Part shown: positions 36,701 through 47,130 of the stretch, piece after piece
Layout: each line of letters opens with the position of its first letter
How positions within the stretch are numbered: the first letter of the stretch is position 1
Assembly (NCBI GenBank): GCA_025331565.1
Contig: JAFREQ010000014.1
Location: 12,636,001 to 12,700,000, forward strand
Direction of reading: 5' to 3'
Length of the DNA: 64,000 nucleotides
Source: Holacanthus passer
Taxonomy: Eukaryota; Chordata; Actinopteri; Pomacanthidae
Program-made: the position numbers and the translations under genes
The notes under the pieces: model-generated
What the model was told of the DNA's origin: nothing
Seen by the model: the letters and a program-made list of their open reading frames with translations, nothing else
The model's database searches: none

Positions 36701-39654
36701 CATAGCAGTACACAACTAATCAATACTGAACAAAGAAAAGTTAATACATATATATACTGTATATATAGATATATATAGGAAGGCAGATTTGCTTTGGAGA
36801 GAACAAAGCCACTCATCTCTCTATGTCAGAACCTTTGCAATAACACTTAGTTTTTCTCTGTGCAGAACTCGTATTTGAGTGACACCCCAGAAGAGACCAC
36901 CCATTAGCAGATCTTACTCGATGATACTGGTTTCCTGCAGGACAAACACATGCTAGTCCTTTATGGTCTGGCAGTTCAATGTGTGATATTCAACAGCCTT
37001 AATTATCTGTGTATGACTTCAGTTTTTAGCTTTAGATTCTGGTATTCATTCTGCCTTGAATGGCCAGGTCTTGAAATCCAAGGGGTTTGTATTGATCCCA
37101 TGATGAGACAGAAGGGAATGAGTCATATATTTCAATTCTAGAGGGGCCTGGATCCCTAAAAATGGGACAGATTCTTGGCCAAATGCAGCCAGTCTGCAGC
37201 AGTGCTAAATAAATGTGGCCTTATTTAAGTGCGTCTTGTGGTATTTTTGCCGCTCTCTATTTCTCCACCTGGTATTCCTATGTGTGAGGAATGGGATGAT
37301 TCACGCACCACCTCTCCGATAAGTGTGACTTCCTTTTCTCACCCACACAAGAGATGCTGTGGTGCACACTGCAACTGTGAATATAACATCAATTTTGCGT
37401 AAAAACCTATTGCACCCAGAAATGTGTACATCTTAACACTTGAGAGCTTTGCTGACATTTAATTGCAAGATGTATGTGATTTTACATAACTGTCCCTTCT
37501 TATATACACGCTGTGGTATTTGTCAAACTAAAAAATGTAAAATCACTGAGAATTAAATGTCTCTTTCCAAAGTCTTATGTTATATTTTCCAACCATATTA
37601 CTCAGTGGGAGAGTGTTCAACATAAGCTTCAGGCATTTCCCTCATAAACAAATGACAGACTACTTAAAGGGCATCACGTTCATTGCCTGGTTGTATGATT
37701 GCTTTTGAACTTAAGTAAGGCCAGCCCTAATGACAGAGGTACACAAACAAAGCAAACACATCTGGGCTGTGTAGAGAGAATGGCTTTGTGTTGCTGTGAC
37801 TCATGATAACACACCTATCCCCTCCTGATCAGACGGACAAAGAGATGGAAGCTGCATCCCATCAAAAGATGCAATTAGCCTTTACGGCGGACTCGCCTTG
37901 TTGTATTATGACACGAACGCCATGCAGTTTAATGAAATCACTCTTTCTTGTTCAGGCCGAGACACAATCTCCTGTTTGAAACCTTGTTAATGAAATTTGC
38001 AGGGTGTATTGCATTCATTTAATTCACAACGCATTCAATTGAAATTGTGGAAAATCAAGTGAACCTCTGAAGGTGACATGAGGTTTTCTGTCAGTAGTTA
38101 ATAACTCTAAAATCAGCTCTCTCCTGTCAAATAATGTAACGTCAGCTTTGTTCATAAGTTTCATCTTCTGGAGGAACCCTGTAGGTTTAATTACTGTATG
38201 TGGCAGGCTCTAATGTTTACAGCTTTCTCTACCGACCGCAGGGCTAAAACAGCAATATTGCGTGACACTGTTAATTGTCCATCTGAGCAAAATGCATGAT
38301 CAAATACTTAATACTCTATGACATAATTCATGAACACATCAAGGTTAAGTTTTCTCGATGTACAATAAAATATTTCATTTTGAGTCAGGTGCACATTTTG
38401 CATACAGGAAAGAATAAAATGAACTGAAGCTGGCAGCTTTTCGCACTGGCTTGGTGTTCAACTTCCTGCTAGTGTGACTGAGAAAACAAATGCTATAACT
38501 TGGCCGAGAGGAGGAGTCAAACTCTGCAGCAAGTGGCACCTCAGCGGACAACAAACACAAGCCTGTTTGCCCATGTAAGGACAATCTGTATACTGAACTG
38601 AGACAATGTGTTGATAATTAGTCAAGACAAAATATGTCCCTGCACCTAATGTGTATCTGCTGGAGGCGTTGCATGTTTTCAATTGAGTCGAAACTTTCTT
38701 TTGAGTTATACTATTCTAACTATTTTGATTAATTTATAACGATCTGCCTCAAGCTGTTTAACTATTTTCTAGCGCTATGTAATTTGATCCCTTAACATAG
38801 CAAAGGAAAAAATAGCTCCCTCCTATATCGCTAAACATGTAATTATGAGTACGAATGACAAACGGTCTGATGAGCTACAAGTGCATATGAGTGCAACTAA
38901 GTATCAGCTTTGAAGTAGGATGGCAATGAACTGCGATGGCCTCTTAATATAATACTTGTGCGCTTTCTTAAATCAAATGACTAAACGTCTGATGCATCCA
39001 CATTTCCTTTGGATCCTACAGATCCGTCTGGGACCTCATATAATGTGGGTTTATGGCATGCTGTTTCTCTGTAGATGACTCAAGGCTAATGACAGATGTA
39101 TTCATAGCCTGGTGACGGCTGTCTGTCGATCTAAGTTGATAGGAAGAGGGGTAAATGTATCTATGCTCTATTGTTTACGTAAGATGCAATCTAATCTAAT
39201 TGTTGGAATAAATGTAATTATGAGCCAGCCATGGCTTCAATATATACTATGTTTTCTTCATATCTAATTCCAACCTGTGCATTGTATATGTATTCCCCAC
39301 ACTTGAGCAGTTTAATTGATCACTTCCTGAGTGCTGATACCAACAACATATCATCTGCTTTGTACTCTCATAAGACTTCAGTAGTTTCCACTGTTCATAC
39401 ACTGCCATTCCTTCACAGTATGAATATTAAGTGCTACAGATTAAAATGCTGGAAAAGTCCTGCTCATTGTCCATGACGACAACAAGACAGTTTTTAGCTC
39501 TCTTTCTCTATCTTTATTTCCACTCTGCCAGCTACTACAGATGAACACCCTTCCTTCCTTTTCCAAGATCACAGTTCACATGAACTAAAACATGGCTCAC
39601 GTTGCTCCATACATATCCAGTCATGTGGCGTCCATCATCTTTACCGGTCTCATC
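33754..39654. other. intergenic DNA between convergent atxn7l2 and amigo1
   Basis: No exon is recognised. Mammals carry CYB561D1 here; I see no cytochrome b561-like multi-helix frame. Plus-strand poly(A) signals at about 33932 (AATAAA), 34091 (AATAAA) and 34250 (ATTAAA) could end atxn7l2. An AT dinucleotide/TATATA tract lies at about 36748-36778. Moderately GC-balanced, non-repetitive stretches at about 35520-36000 and 37740-38060 look unlike the surrounding AT-rich DNA and could be conserved non-coding sequence, but conservation cannot be judged from one genome. Confidence 0.45.
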
Positions 39655-41199
39655 TCAGACCACCATGGGGGTGTCTGAGAAGACTGAACTGATGGACTCT
39701 GCTACTGACTTCTTCCTCTTCCCCTTCATAAGAGAACCAGCCTCTGCATCCATGTCATCGTCATTCTCATCCCCGTCCCCGTTGGGGTTCAGCTTTCCGT
39801 TCTGACCCTGCGAGTCCTTGGAGTCTATGAACGCCACGTGCCTGTTCAGCTCTGCCTTGAGCGCCGGGTCTTCATGGGTCGGTGTCACACTTAGCATGGA
39901 TGAGTGGATGCTGTCCTCACCCCGAGCCTTACCCTTATTGGGGCAGCAGAAGCAACGACACGGCGTCAGGTAAAGGTACATGAGAACCAGCACCACGCTG
40001 GCCAGACAGCCCACCAAGGTGGTGTATGCTGTGTTCAGGGTCTCCCCGCCTCCATGCATGGTGAAGTTATGAACCTTCAGCACCACATAGATGGTCTCAT
40101 TGAAGACCTCGCTCATCGCAAAGCAAGTGTAGGTCCCAGAGTCCTCAGACCTCACTGGACTAATCTGCAGACTTCCATCTGGCAAGACTTTGGCTGTCTG
40201 GTTGCTTCCAGGTGTCACCAGCACATTACCAGGCATCATCCAGGTCTTTAACATGTCCCTGTGTTTGGTGTCACAGCCGAGGATCAGGGTTTGCTCCAGA
40301 AAAGCCTCTTCATCTGCCTCCTTGAAGGTGCTGCAATTCATGTTTTCACCGCTGAGATCGAAAACACCAACTTCGGTTTTTTGTGGGCCAGGCAGAACAC
40401 ACGTGTAGTCATCTTTGAAGTCCAGAGCCGAGTTTAGCTTTCGAATGTACCAGTGGGCTAGGAGTGTGTAGAGATCACAGTGACACAGCAGAGGGTTATT
40501 GTGGAAGTAGAGGCCATTTTTGATCCAGGCTGGCAGCACCTGGAGCTCATCAATGGGTAACATCTTGATCTTGTTGGAGGACACATCCAGGAGGCTGAGT
40601 TTCTCCAGGCGGGACTTTTCCTTCACCAGCTCCACGGGGAAGCGGGCAATTTGGTTCTGGCTAAGGTAGAGCTTCTGAAGGCTGATCATGCCGACAAAGG
40701 CTAAACGGTCGATCTGGGATATTTGGTTATTGTATAGCAAGAGGACCTCCAGGTTGACCAAAGGTTCAAAGATGTACTCATCCAGCTGCCGCAAGTTGTT
40801 GGAGGACAGGTCCAGGTAGCGCAGGTGCTTCACGTTTACGAACGCCTCTGAGGACAGGAAGTGGAGACCGTTGTGGCTGAGGAGGAGGCTGTGGAGCTTC
40901 AGGAGCCTGACCGGGGTCCACTCGGATCGCAGCCGCGCTATCTCATTGTAGCTGAGATCCAGCACGGCGGTGTAGAGCGGCAGACCTGTCGGGACGATGG
41001 TCAGATTCATCTTGGAGCAGCTCACTATGTTGGAGGCGCAGATGCAGGTCTTGTGGCAGTTCAGTGTCGACCCCGCCGCCCCCGGAAACCAGAGGAGAGC
41101 CAGGCAGAGGGTGAGGGAGAGGGACCATCTCGGACACTTACTCCAGTGAGGTAACGTTTCCGACAGGCTGCCACCTGTTCTGGTGGAGGGCTGCAACAT
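39655..41199 (-). CDS. amigo1: amphoterin-induced protein 1, LRR-Ig neuronal adhesion molecule
   Basis: AMIGO1 is a neuronal surface protein that promotes neurite outgrowth and acts as an auxiliary subunit of Kv2 potassium channels. The whole 514-residue frame is in one exon, as in mammals (human 493). In order: an N-terminal extension with hydrophobic signal segment (about 25-43), an LRRNT cap with clustered cysteines (CHKTCICASNIVSC), six leucine-rich repeats (for example LHSLLLSHNGLHFLSSEAF, LRYLDLSSNNLRQL, LEVLLLYNNQI, LQKLYLSQNQI, LSLLDVSSNKIKML), an LRRCT cap (NNPLLCHCDLY), one Ig domain (GSLQISPVRSEDSGTYTC), a membrane helix (about 391-411) and a cytosolic tail. The tail ends SISSVFSDTPMVV, almost identical to the mammalian terminus. 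The tail has an extra acid stretch (GDGDENDDDMDAE) compared with human. The start at 41199 precedes the signal segment by about 24 residues; no better ATG lies downstream. Confidence 0.97.
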   Translation of the reverse strand: MLQPSTRTGGSLSETLPHWSKCPRWSLSLTLCLALLWFPGAAGSTLNCHKTCICASNIVSCSKMNLTIVPTGLPLYTAVLDLSYNEIARLRSEWTPVRLLKLHSLLLSHNGLHFLSSEAFVNVKHLRYLDLSSNNLRQLDEYIFEPLVNLEVLLLYNNQISQIDRLAFVGMISLQKLYLSQNQIARFPVELVKEKSRLEKLSLLDVSSNKIKMLPIDELQVLPAWIKNGLYFHNNPLLCHCDLYTLLAHWYIRKLNSALDFKDDYTCVLPGPQKTEVGVFDLSGENMNCSTFKEADEEAFLEQTLILGCDTKHRDMLKTWMMPGNVLVTPGSNQTAKVLPDGSLQISPVRSEDSGTYTCFAMSEVFNETIYVVLKVHNFTMHGGGETLNTAYTTLVGCLASVVLVLMYLYLTPCRCFCCPNKGKARGEDSIHSSMLSVTPTHEDPALKAELNRHVAFIDSKDSQGQNGKLNPNGDGDENDDDMDAEAGSLMKGKRKKSVAESISSVFSDTPMVV

Positions 41200-42560
41200 G
41201 CTAGCAGTTGATCTAAATTCCAGAGAGGTTTACTACGGTCCCATTCTCAGAGAACAGCATGGGAGAGCAGCTGGAGGATTCCCAGGCATTGTTGATTGAA
41301 GGCTGAAAAAAAAGGAGAGACAAGGGCAGTAAACAGATGTTATTATTAGACAGAAGCTCATATTGTGCTAGATAGATAGATAGATAGATAGATAGACAGA
41401 TAGATAAAAAACAAACACATATAGACACACTTATGCACATTCATGACAAGGGAAACTATTCAAATCTCAACGATACCACAACAGATCCCACATTTAAAAA
41501 TGTACTTACTTTACAGACACAATCTGGGACACAAATGTAAACAAAAGAGCCGCCACACCTCCACAATCCGAAACACACGAACTCGCTGTCACTCCCATAT
41601 TGAACAAGTCTTTTAAGACAGGGGACAAACACTAAACTGAAAAGTGACGCTGATGCTGTGTCGGATGCTGTTAAAGGTCAGTAACACAGGTGTCAAACAT
41701 GTTCAATTATGACAAACACAAATACTGAAATTCTTCTAAATATACATGCACCTTTTTTTAAACCAGTATTTTAATGCTGTGGGACTTGGTGTAACTGCTT
41801 TACATTGGTGTTGAGTAGTTAAACCACTAGAAATACACCACATTTTATGAGCTTAATAACTGTTCTGCAAGTCAAAGCTTAATGTGCTCATAAATAGTGA
41901 ATACACGGCATGGATTTTCTGCAACATCTCCCTGGAAAATGCCAAGTCACCTAAAATGAAAATATTTAAGTATCTGCATTGTGCAGTACTTCCCACCTCT
42001 GCACCCATGTGAACATGCAGTATTACATGCATGCTCATATATCCTATACAGTGCAAAGTTTCCCTCTGCACAATGTGCCTCTAAAACAAACACTAACCCA
42101 TGTGCATTCACGCTCCTGGAAGACATTGATTTTCTTCCCATTTCTCTCCCTCTCTCTCTTCATCCCTTCGTGAAAACACTGTTGTTCACGAAGATGGAGA
42201 GTTAAATTAAAAAAACAAACATCCACCAGTGAAATCCTGCAGATGTTTACATTCTGTCCTCCTCTGACATGTCCTCGTCCTTTGTGGGGGAGCAAACGTT
42301 GCATTGCACCATTCTGGCCGAAAACAAACGAGCACAACATGGAAACGTGAGCCGAGAGATGGAGACGAGCCTCCTACCTTCAACCGGGATGCAGCGATGT
42401 TGGATGTCATCAAAACGGCAAACTCGTGTGTTTACAGTGTCCCTGTGTGCAGATGGTCCCCGTCTGAATGAGTGGAGGACAACAAGGGATGCAGGAGGGA
42501 GGAGGAGGAGGAGGAGGAGGGAGAGCACCGGAGAGATCCTCGCCAAAATAATCCGGATCC
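41200..42560 (-). other. amigo1: amigo1 spliced 5' UTR and promoter region
   Basis: Just upstream of the start codon a strong acceptor (polypyrimidine run, then CAG at 41303-41305 in reverse) suggests that the coding exon begins at 41302. A matching minus-strand donor, GAAG|GTAGGAG, lies at 42376-42378, so a non-coding first exon would run from 42378 up to about 42.55 kb. That upstream DNA is GC-rich with a GGA-repeat (about 42490-42522) and CpG-containing words (CCGGAT, ACGCGCG near 42550-42570). The exon-intron structure is inferred from the splice signals only. Confidence 0.5.
41371..41406. repeat. GATA tetranucleotide microsatellite
   Basis: A run of GATA units with one GACA interruption, within the inferred amigo1 5' UTR intron. 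Confidence 0.95.
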
Positions 42561-42958
42561 ACGCGCGTCCGATGCAACCGGCGCAAAATTACGCAAAAAG
42601 CATTACGTAAAGAGGAGACAACACACGTCCTGTTAACTACTGACAACCACCGACATGCAGCCCTGTCTTCAGTCCCTGGTCTCTGCCTTCATGAACATGT
42701 CTCTGAGCATGCACACATCTGTCCCTTGCAGGTAATTGGCGCAGTTTGTCCGGCTCCTCATCAGCAGCCATGGGGATGATGAAGGAGGAGCAGTGTGCGG
42801 CTGACCAGCCTCCCTGTGGCTCCTCACAGGCCCGATGCTGATGCAGGGATGGAGCTGCTCCTCAGAGAGACAGAAGGCGCTGTTTGCCCAAAAGACGCAC
42901 GACTGAGAACCGTCAGGAGAATGGAAATGTAGTGTTATCATTCAGGGTTTATCCTCGC

Positions 42959-43364
42959 TGTGTGGTTGTAGGATAACAGTACATCCATCTACTGTACATC
43001 ATCATCATCATCATCTTCATCATTATCATAATTATCACTATCATCATCAGCATCATAATTATCATTATCATCATTATCATCATCATCATCATAATCATCA
43101 TTATCATCGTCGTCATTATCATCATCAGTCTGTTATGATCAACTGTGCCAAAGCTCTTTGTTTACTTCATTGCTTCAACCAACCTGTGTGGTTGTAGGAT
43201 AACAGTACATCCATCTACTTCACATCATCATCATCATTGTCATCATCATCATCATCATCATCGTCATCATTAGAATTATCATCATCATCATTATCATCAT
43301 CATCAGTCTGTTATGATAAACTGTGCCAAAGCTCTTTGTTTACTTCATTGATTCAACCAAACAA
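42959..43364. repeat. tandem duplication around an impure CAT repeat
   Basis: Two adjacent copies, about 42959-43183 and 43184-43364. Each begins TGTGGTTGTAGGATAACAGT followed by ACATCCATCTACT. Each continues into an imperfect CAT/ATC trinucleotide array. Each closes with CAGTCTGTTATGAT, then AAACTGTGCCAAAGC-type unique sequence ending TTGATTCAACCAA or TTGCTTCAACCAA. The copies differ in array length and a few substitutions, so the duplication is recent relative to the surrounding DNA. Confidence 0.9.
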
Positions 43365-43377
43365 CATAATGCTGAAG

Positions 43378-43404
43378 TCTATCTATCTATCTATCTATCT
43401 ATCT
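43378..43404. repeat. CTAT tetranucleotide microsatellite
   Basis: Six to seven perfect CTAT units immediately after the 42959-43364 duplication. Confidence 0.95.
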
Positions 43405-46400
43405 AATGATCACATTGACACCAGTTTTGCACAGTTATGCTCCCAGCAGAATAAAACATAACCTCTGTGACCCTTTTGACCCCTAACGTCATCATTACTC
43501 ATTACTGACACTCACATCCTGATCCCTCTAAACACACCAAATGTCAATAGTTATTATAATGCTTTATTAACCTTCTCTTTCTGGTCTGATGTAATGTAAC
43601 ATCATATTGTCAATCAAAAGCAATGCAGTTAAAAACAGTTTTTCCTGACTTTCTGTGGATGTATAATATTTGTCTTAACGGGGTGAGACAAACAGGCAGG
43701 TAGCTGGATGTTCTTGTCTGGTAAAATGAGACATAGGTTTCACTTACATGTGGCTGCACATGGCCTCACGGAGCTGTGACACATTTCTATCTTCACAGAC
43801 AACCATCTGACAACTGAATATGTTAACAGTCACTACATGTTCTGGCTACTGTCACAGTTTTTGTTTGGTCATCATGTATGCAGGTGTCTGGTCATGAAGT
43901 GGACTATGTTTGGATGATTTATTATCCTGGCACCTCGAATGAGTAATATATGTGGTATTTGCCATCAGATTATGTGCAGCTGATGGATAGTTGATTCAGA
44001 TACAGTTTTGAATTTTGGCCCTGTAACTGAAACAAGCACAAAAAACTGCCAGAATTAAATCTCACTGGCAGCTCAGTTTGACTACATCCATTATTTGAGG
44101 GCCTTTAAAACTCAAGAGACATAAGCTACTCTATTAGACTAAATTATGTCTGTGGGTATTGAGCTGCTGATTAGCCCAGGTAGCAATACTGGTTTTAATA
44201 CATTAGTGCATTATTTTGTGGATGAGTGCTTCAGGTAGGTGGGCGGCCACCAACCTGTCCAGCTTCCCAACAATGATTCTCTCGCGTCGCTCCTGCCATT
44301 CTTGCTCACTGTGCAGACTCTGTTTATGTATTTGATTAGGTCTGTTTATGAGCGCCGACTGAGCGGGGAAAACCTTGTCATTTTTTACTCAAGTGAATCC
44401 ACCCACATGCTGCTTTTTGAGATTTTTGCTGGTTTTCCTCAATTCACAGATCTGCTGCAGCGAGCCTGTCTTTGGCAAAGCTGTGAGAGCCTGTGCATGG
44501 CCAATAAGCTGCTACACCAGCATAGCCTCCTACACAGAATGCCACCAGAAATCATTTAATAAATGAAGATCATAACAACAGGAGACACGGGATAATTTTG
44601 ATGTCATATGAATTGTTTCCTCATTATAAAATGAAGTATGAATGGGTGCCATCCTCTTCTGAGATATCACATATATCAGGATCAGGTGATCAGCGCTGTG
44701 GCCTCCCTGTAATTGGTATTATTTCATTATTGGTCAGACCCTTAAATTGAGGTCATTTTAAATTGGATCTCAGTCATTTCGCTGATATGATCCCAAGTTC
44801 AAACTCATTTAACCAAGAGCAGAATTACCCATGGGAGAAAAAGCAGACCACATAGGATACTGTGACCTTTTGAGCCTTATTGTGCTTTGAATGCCACTTG
44901 CTTTTTCATCGGTTTAACAGACATTAGACTCAAGGTTTTTATGTCTTGGGTTCCACCTGTGTGAGACAGACAAGCCACGGAGGAGAAGAGATAATTGCAG
45001 AAACTCTTCCAGAGCTGGAGTTGCCTTGAAAGGGTATGCTTTGGCAGGTGAAACAGGCAGATCTGAAGCAGGTTGAACTGCAGACAGACATCCCTCATGA
45101 TTTGCTTTAAGGCGATTCGGTGCCAAATAAATCCCCCAAGCACAAGACAAATCCTTTAAAACAGGTTTCCCTCTGAAAACAAAGAGTGTTCAGACAGTAA
45201 ACTTCCTCAAATGTTGGACTCAGACTTGAGTTGAGAAATAAAGTGGGACAAAAATGGACTAATAGCATATTAATTCTCAGAAATGTATTCCATGAATTAT
45301 GTAAACATACCTGCTGGTGACATCTCTTTGTCACCAGACCTCGAGCACAGCGCCAGGAAATGCAGGTATGAACCAGAGTGGCTGAACATGGCGTGAAACC
45401 TCTGTCTGACCGGAGCATCGTGGCGCTCTTGTGAGATGGAGCTGAATGTGATTAATGTTCTGTTCGACTCCACTTCCTGCTGTGATAGGGATCGTGTTGC
45501 CTGGCAACTGCCTGCGGCCTTTCGTTGACTGTTTTGGCTCCGTGATAAATCTGAGGTGGCCTTGCCTTCTCTTGTTTATCTCCATGTACCTGCTCAGGCT
45601 TCTCACACGGATCGATGTCTTGATCTGTGCAAAAAAGAAATGATTGAGCACTTGTCCATAAACGCAGGACTGATGGACAGACATCAGTCACCAAATTTAC
45701 TGTCCTCTTCCATAATTCATCTGCATATATTAAAATATTTAAAAACCAAACAGAACTTCTGTCTTTCTCTGCAAAGCTGTCAGTCAAGGCAAGCAGGCTG
45801 AAATCCCCGACTCCACCATCTATTAATCATTAAGTGGTGGCAGCTTTGTTAAGTGTCTCTTATGACCAGCACTTTAGCATTCAGGAGGCCATTTCATCAA
45901 CCTTTATTCTAACTCAGAAATACATTGAGGTAGTAGTAAAAGAAATACAAACAGGAAGCTTAGTTAAAAATGGTGATAAAAAGTAAAAATAATAAAAAAC
46001 TATAGGAATGCATAAAGCAATTAAAATTGTATGCAGATGTATCAACTTAAACAAGAACAGCTGAAAGTGATCAAAAATTTAAATTGTCCCTCAGGATACA
46101 AATGAGGTAAGCTTTAGATTCTGCATGTTTTTCCAGGTTGCAGATGGACAATGAGACAAACTGGTTTTTCCAGTAATAACAGTTGGCGCCTGCAACGTAA
46201 TCATTTGAGCATGATCGATAAGGGCGCATATTAAAAGACGGCAAAGAATCATGTGAGGGGGTGAACAAATAAGGGCCTTATGAATAAATAAAACTCACAG
46301 TCTATTACGTCTATTACGAGGTTTGCACACAGCTCACAATGACGAGTACTGTAATTATCAACTGTAAAAAATCAGAGTGCCGTGCATCCAAGGACATTTC

Positions 46401-46769
46401 TTTGAATCGTATGTCACACATGATAACATATATAGCTAAAACAGACTCGACTTTCTGAAAGCTGGGAGGATGATTACTGTCATCTTCTCGGTCCTGAAGG
46501 TCGATCACCTCGATGTAAATGATGTAGACACACAGCAGGCCATTTCTGTGCTCCACCTGGCTTCTCTGCTGACATGGTAAACATACACTCTGTCTCCCAG
46601 CTGACTGGTTTACACAACATACACAATTGAATGCAACTAGACGACATGCTGGCTGCACACGTTAGACCTGCAGCTGGGTCCACAACATGGCACAAAATAA
46701 GGGTTATTTTTGTCCATACTTGTCATTACTCTTATTGTCTCACTGTGTTTGTGAACATGTTTTATAAGT
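43405..46769. other. gene-poor interval, no exon recognised
   Basis: Short frames occur on both strands, but none shows a family motif, a signal peptide or a plausible splice context. I see no recognisable repeat. Some stretches (about 44220-44560) are open for about 100 codons by chance. Confidence 0.5.
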
Positions 46770-47130
46770 CTCCCGTAACACATTTTTTGGCCACCTGGGG
46801 GCAGCGGAAACAAGTTGTGAAGTTGTATATTGTTTAGCTCAGTTTTTGGTCTCTACCAAGTCCTGAGGGAAATATCTGGCTCTTCAGCAGCTAAATGCTC
46901 CACAGTGTTCTCCAGCTAGTTGCTAACTTTGTCTGTAGGTAGTGCACATTGGCTTTTTAGAGCTTTTTTTTGCTGAAAACAGCTGGAAACAATGCTGATT
47001 AGAGCAGTGGGAGTGAACCAAAGTTGTAATGTGGCTTCATGCCAAGCAACACCTTGTTTTTTGGGGGTTTTTGGATATGAAATTTCAGATGCAAGGGACC
47101 TACAAAAGATTGATCCAGTTGTCCACAGAC
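46770..47130 (+). repeat. percomorph interspersed repeat (GGCCACCTGGGGGCAGCGG type)
   Basis: Includes GGCCACCTGGGGGCAGCGGA, then GTTTAGCTCAGTTTTTGGTC, TCCTGAGGGAAATATCTGGC and TCTTCAGCAGCTAAATGCTC. This ordered set is familiar from many percomorph loci. There is no coding capacity. The class is undetermined; the boundaries are approximate. Confidence 0.6.

Noticed and set aside
42961..43330. Regularly spaced repeats that could suggest a CRISPR-like array
   Set aside because: It is a trinucleotide microsatellite inside a two-copy duplication in a vertebrate genome. No unique spacers of constant length exist.
43237..43461. Polyserine frame
   Set aside because: A direct translation of the CAT/ATC trinucleotide array. 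No other coding signature.
45331..45787. Two minus-strand frames of 111 and 117 residues
   Set aside because: Overlapping in different frames, with no homologous motif, signal peptide or coherent splice context.
45926..45936. TGAGGTAGTAG, identical to the start of let-7
   Set aside because: Only 11 nt match. The following bases (TAAAAGAAATAC) diverge from let-7 and no complementary arm is seen within 80 nt.
46314..46695. Overlapping minus-strand frames of 71-114 residues
   Set aside because: No family motif, no splice partners, and the sequence reads in more than one frame. Probably chance or an unidentified decayed exon.
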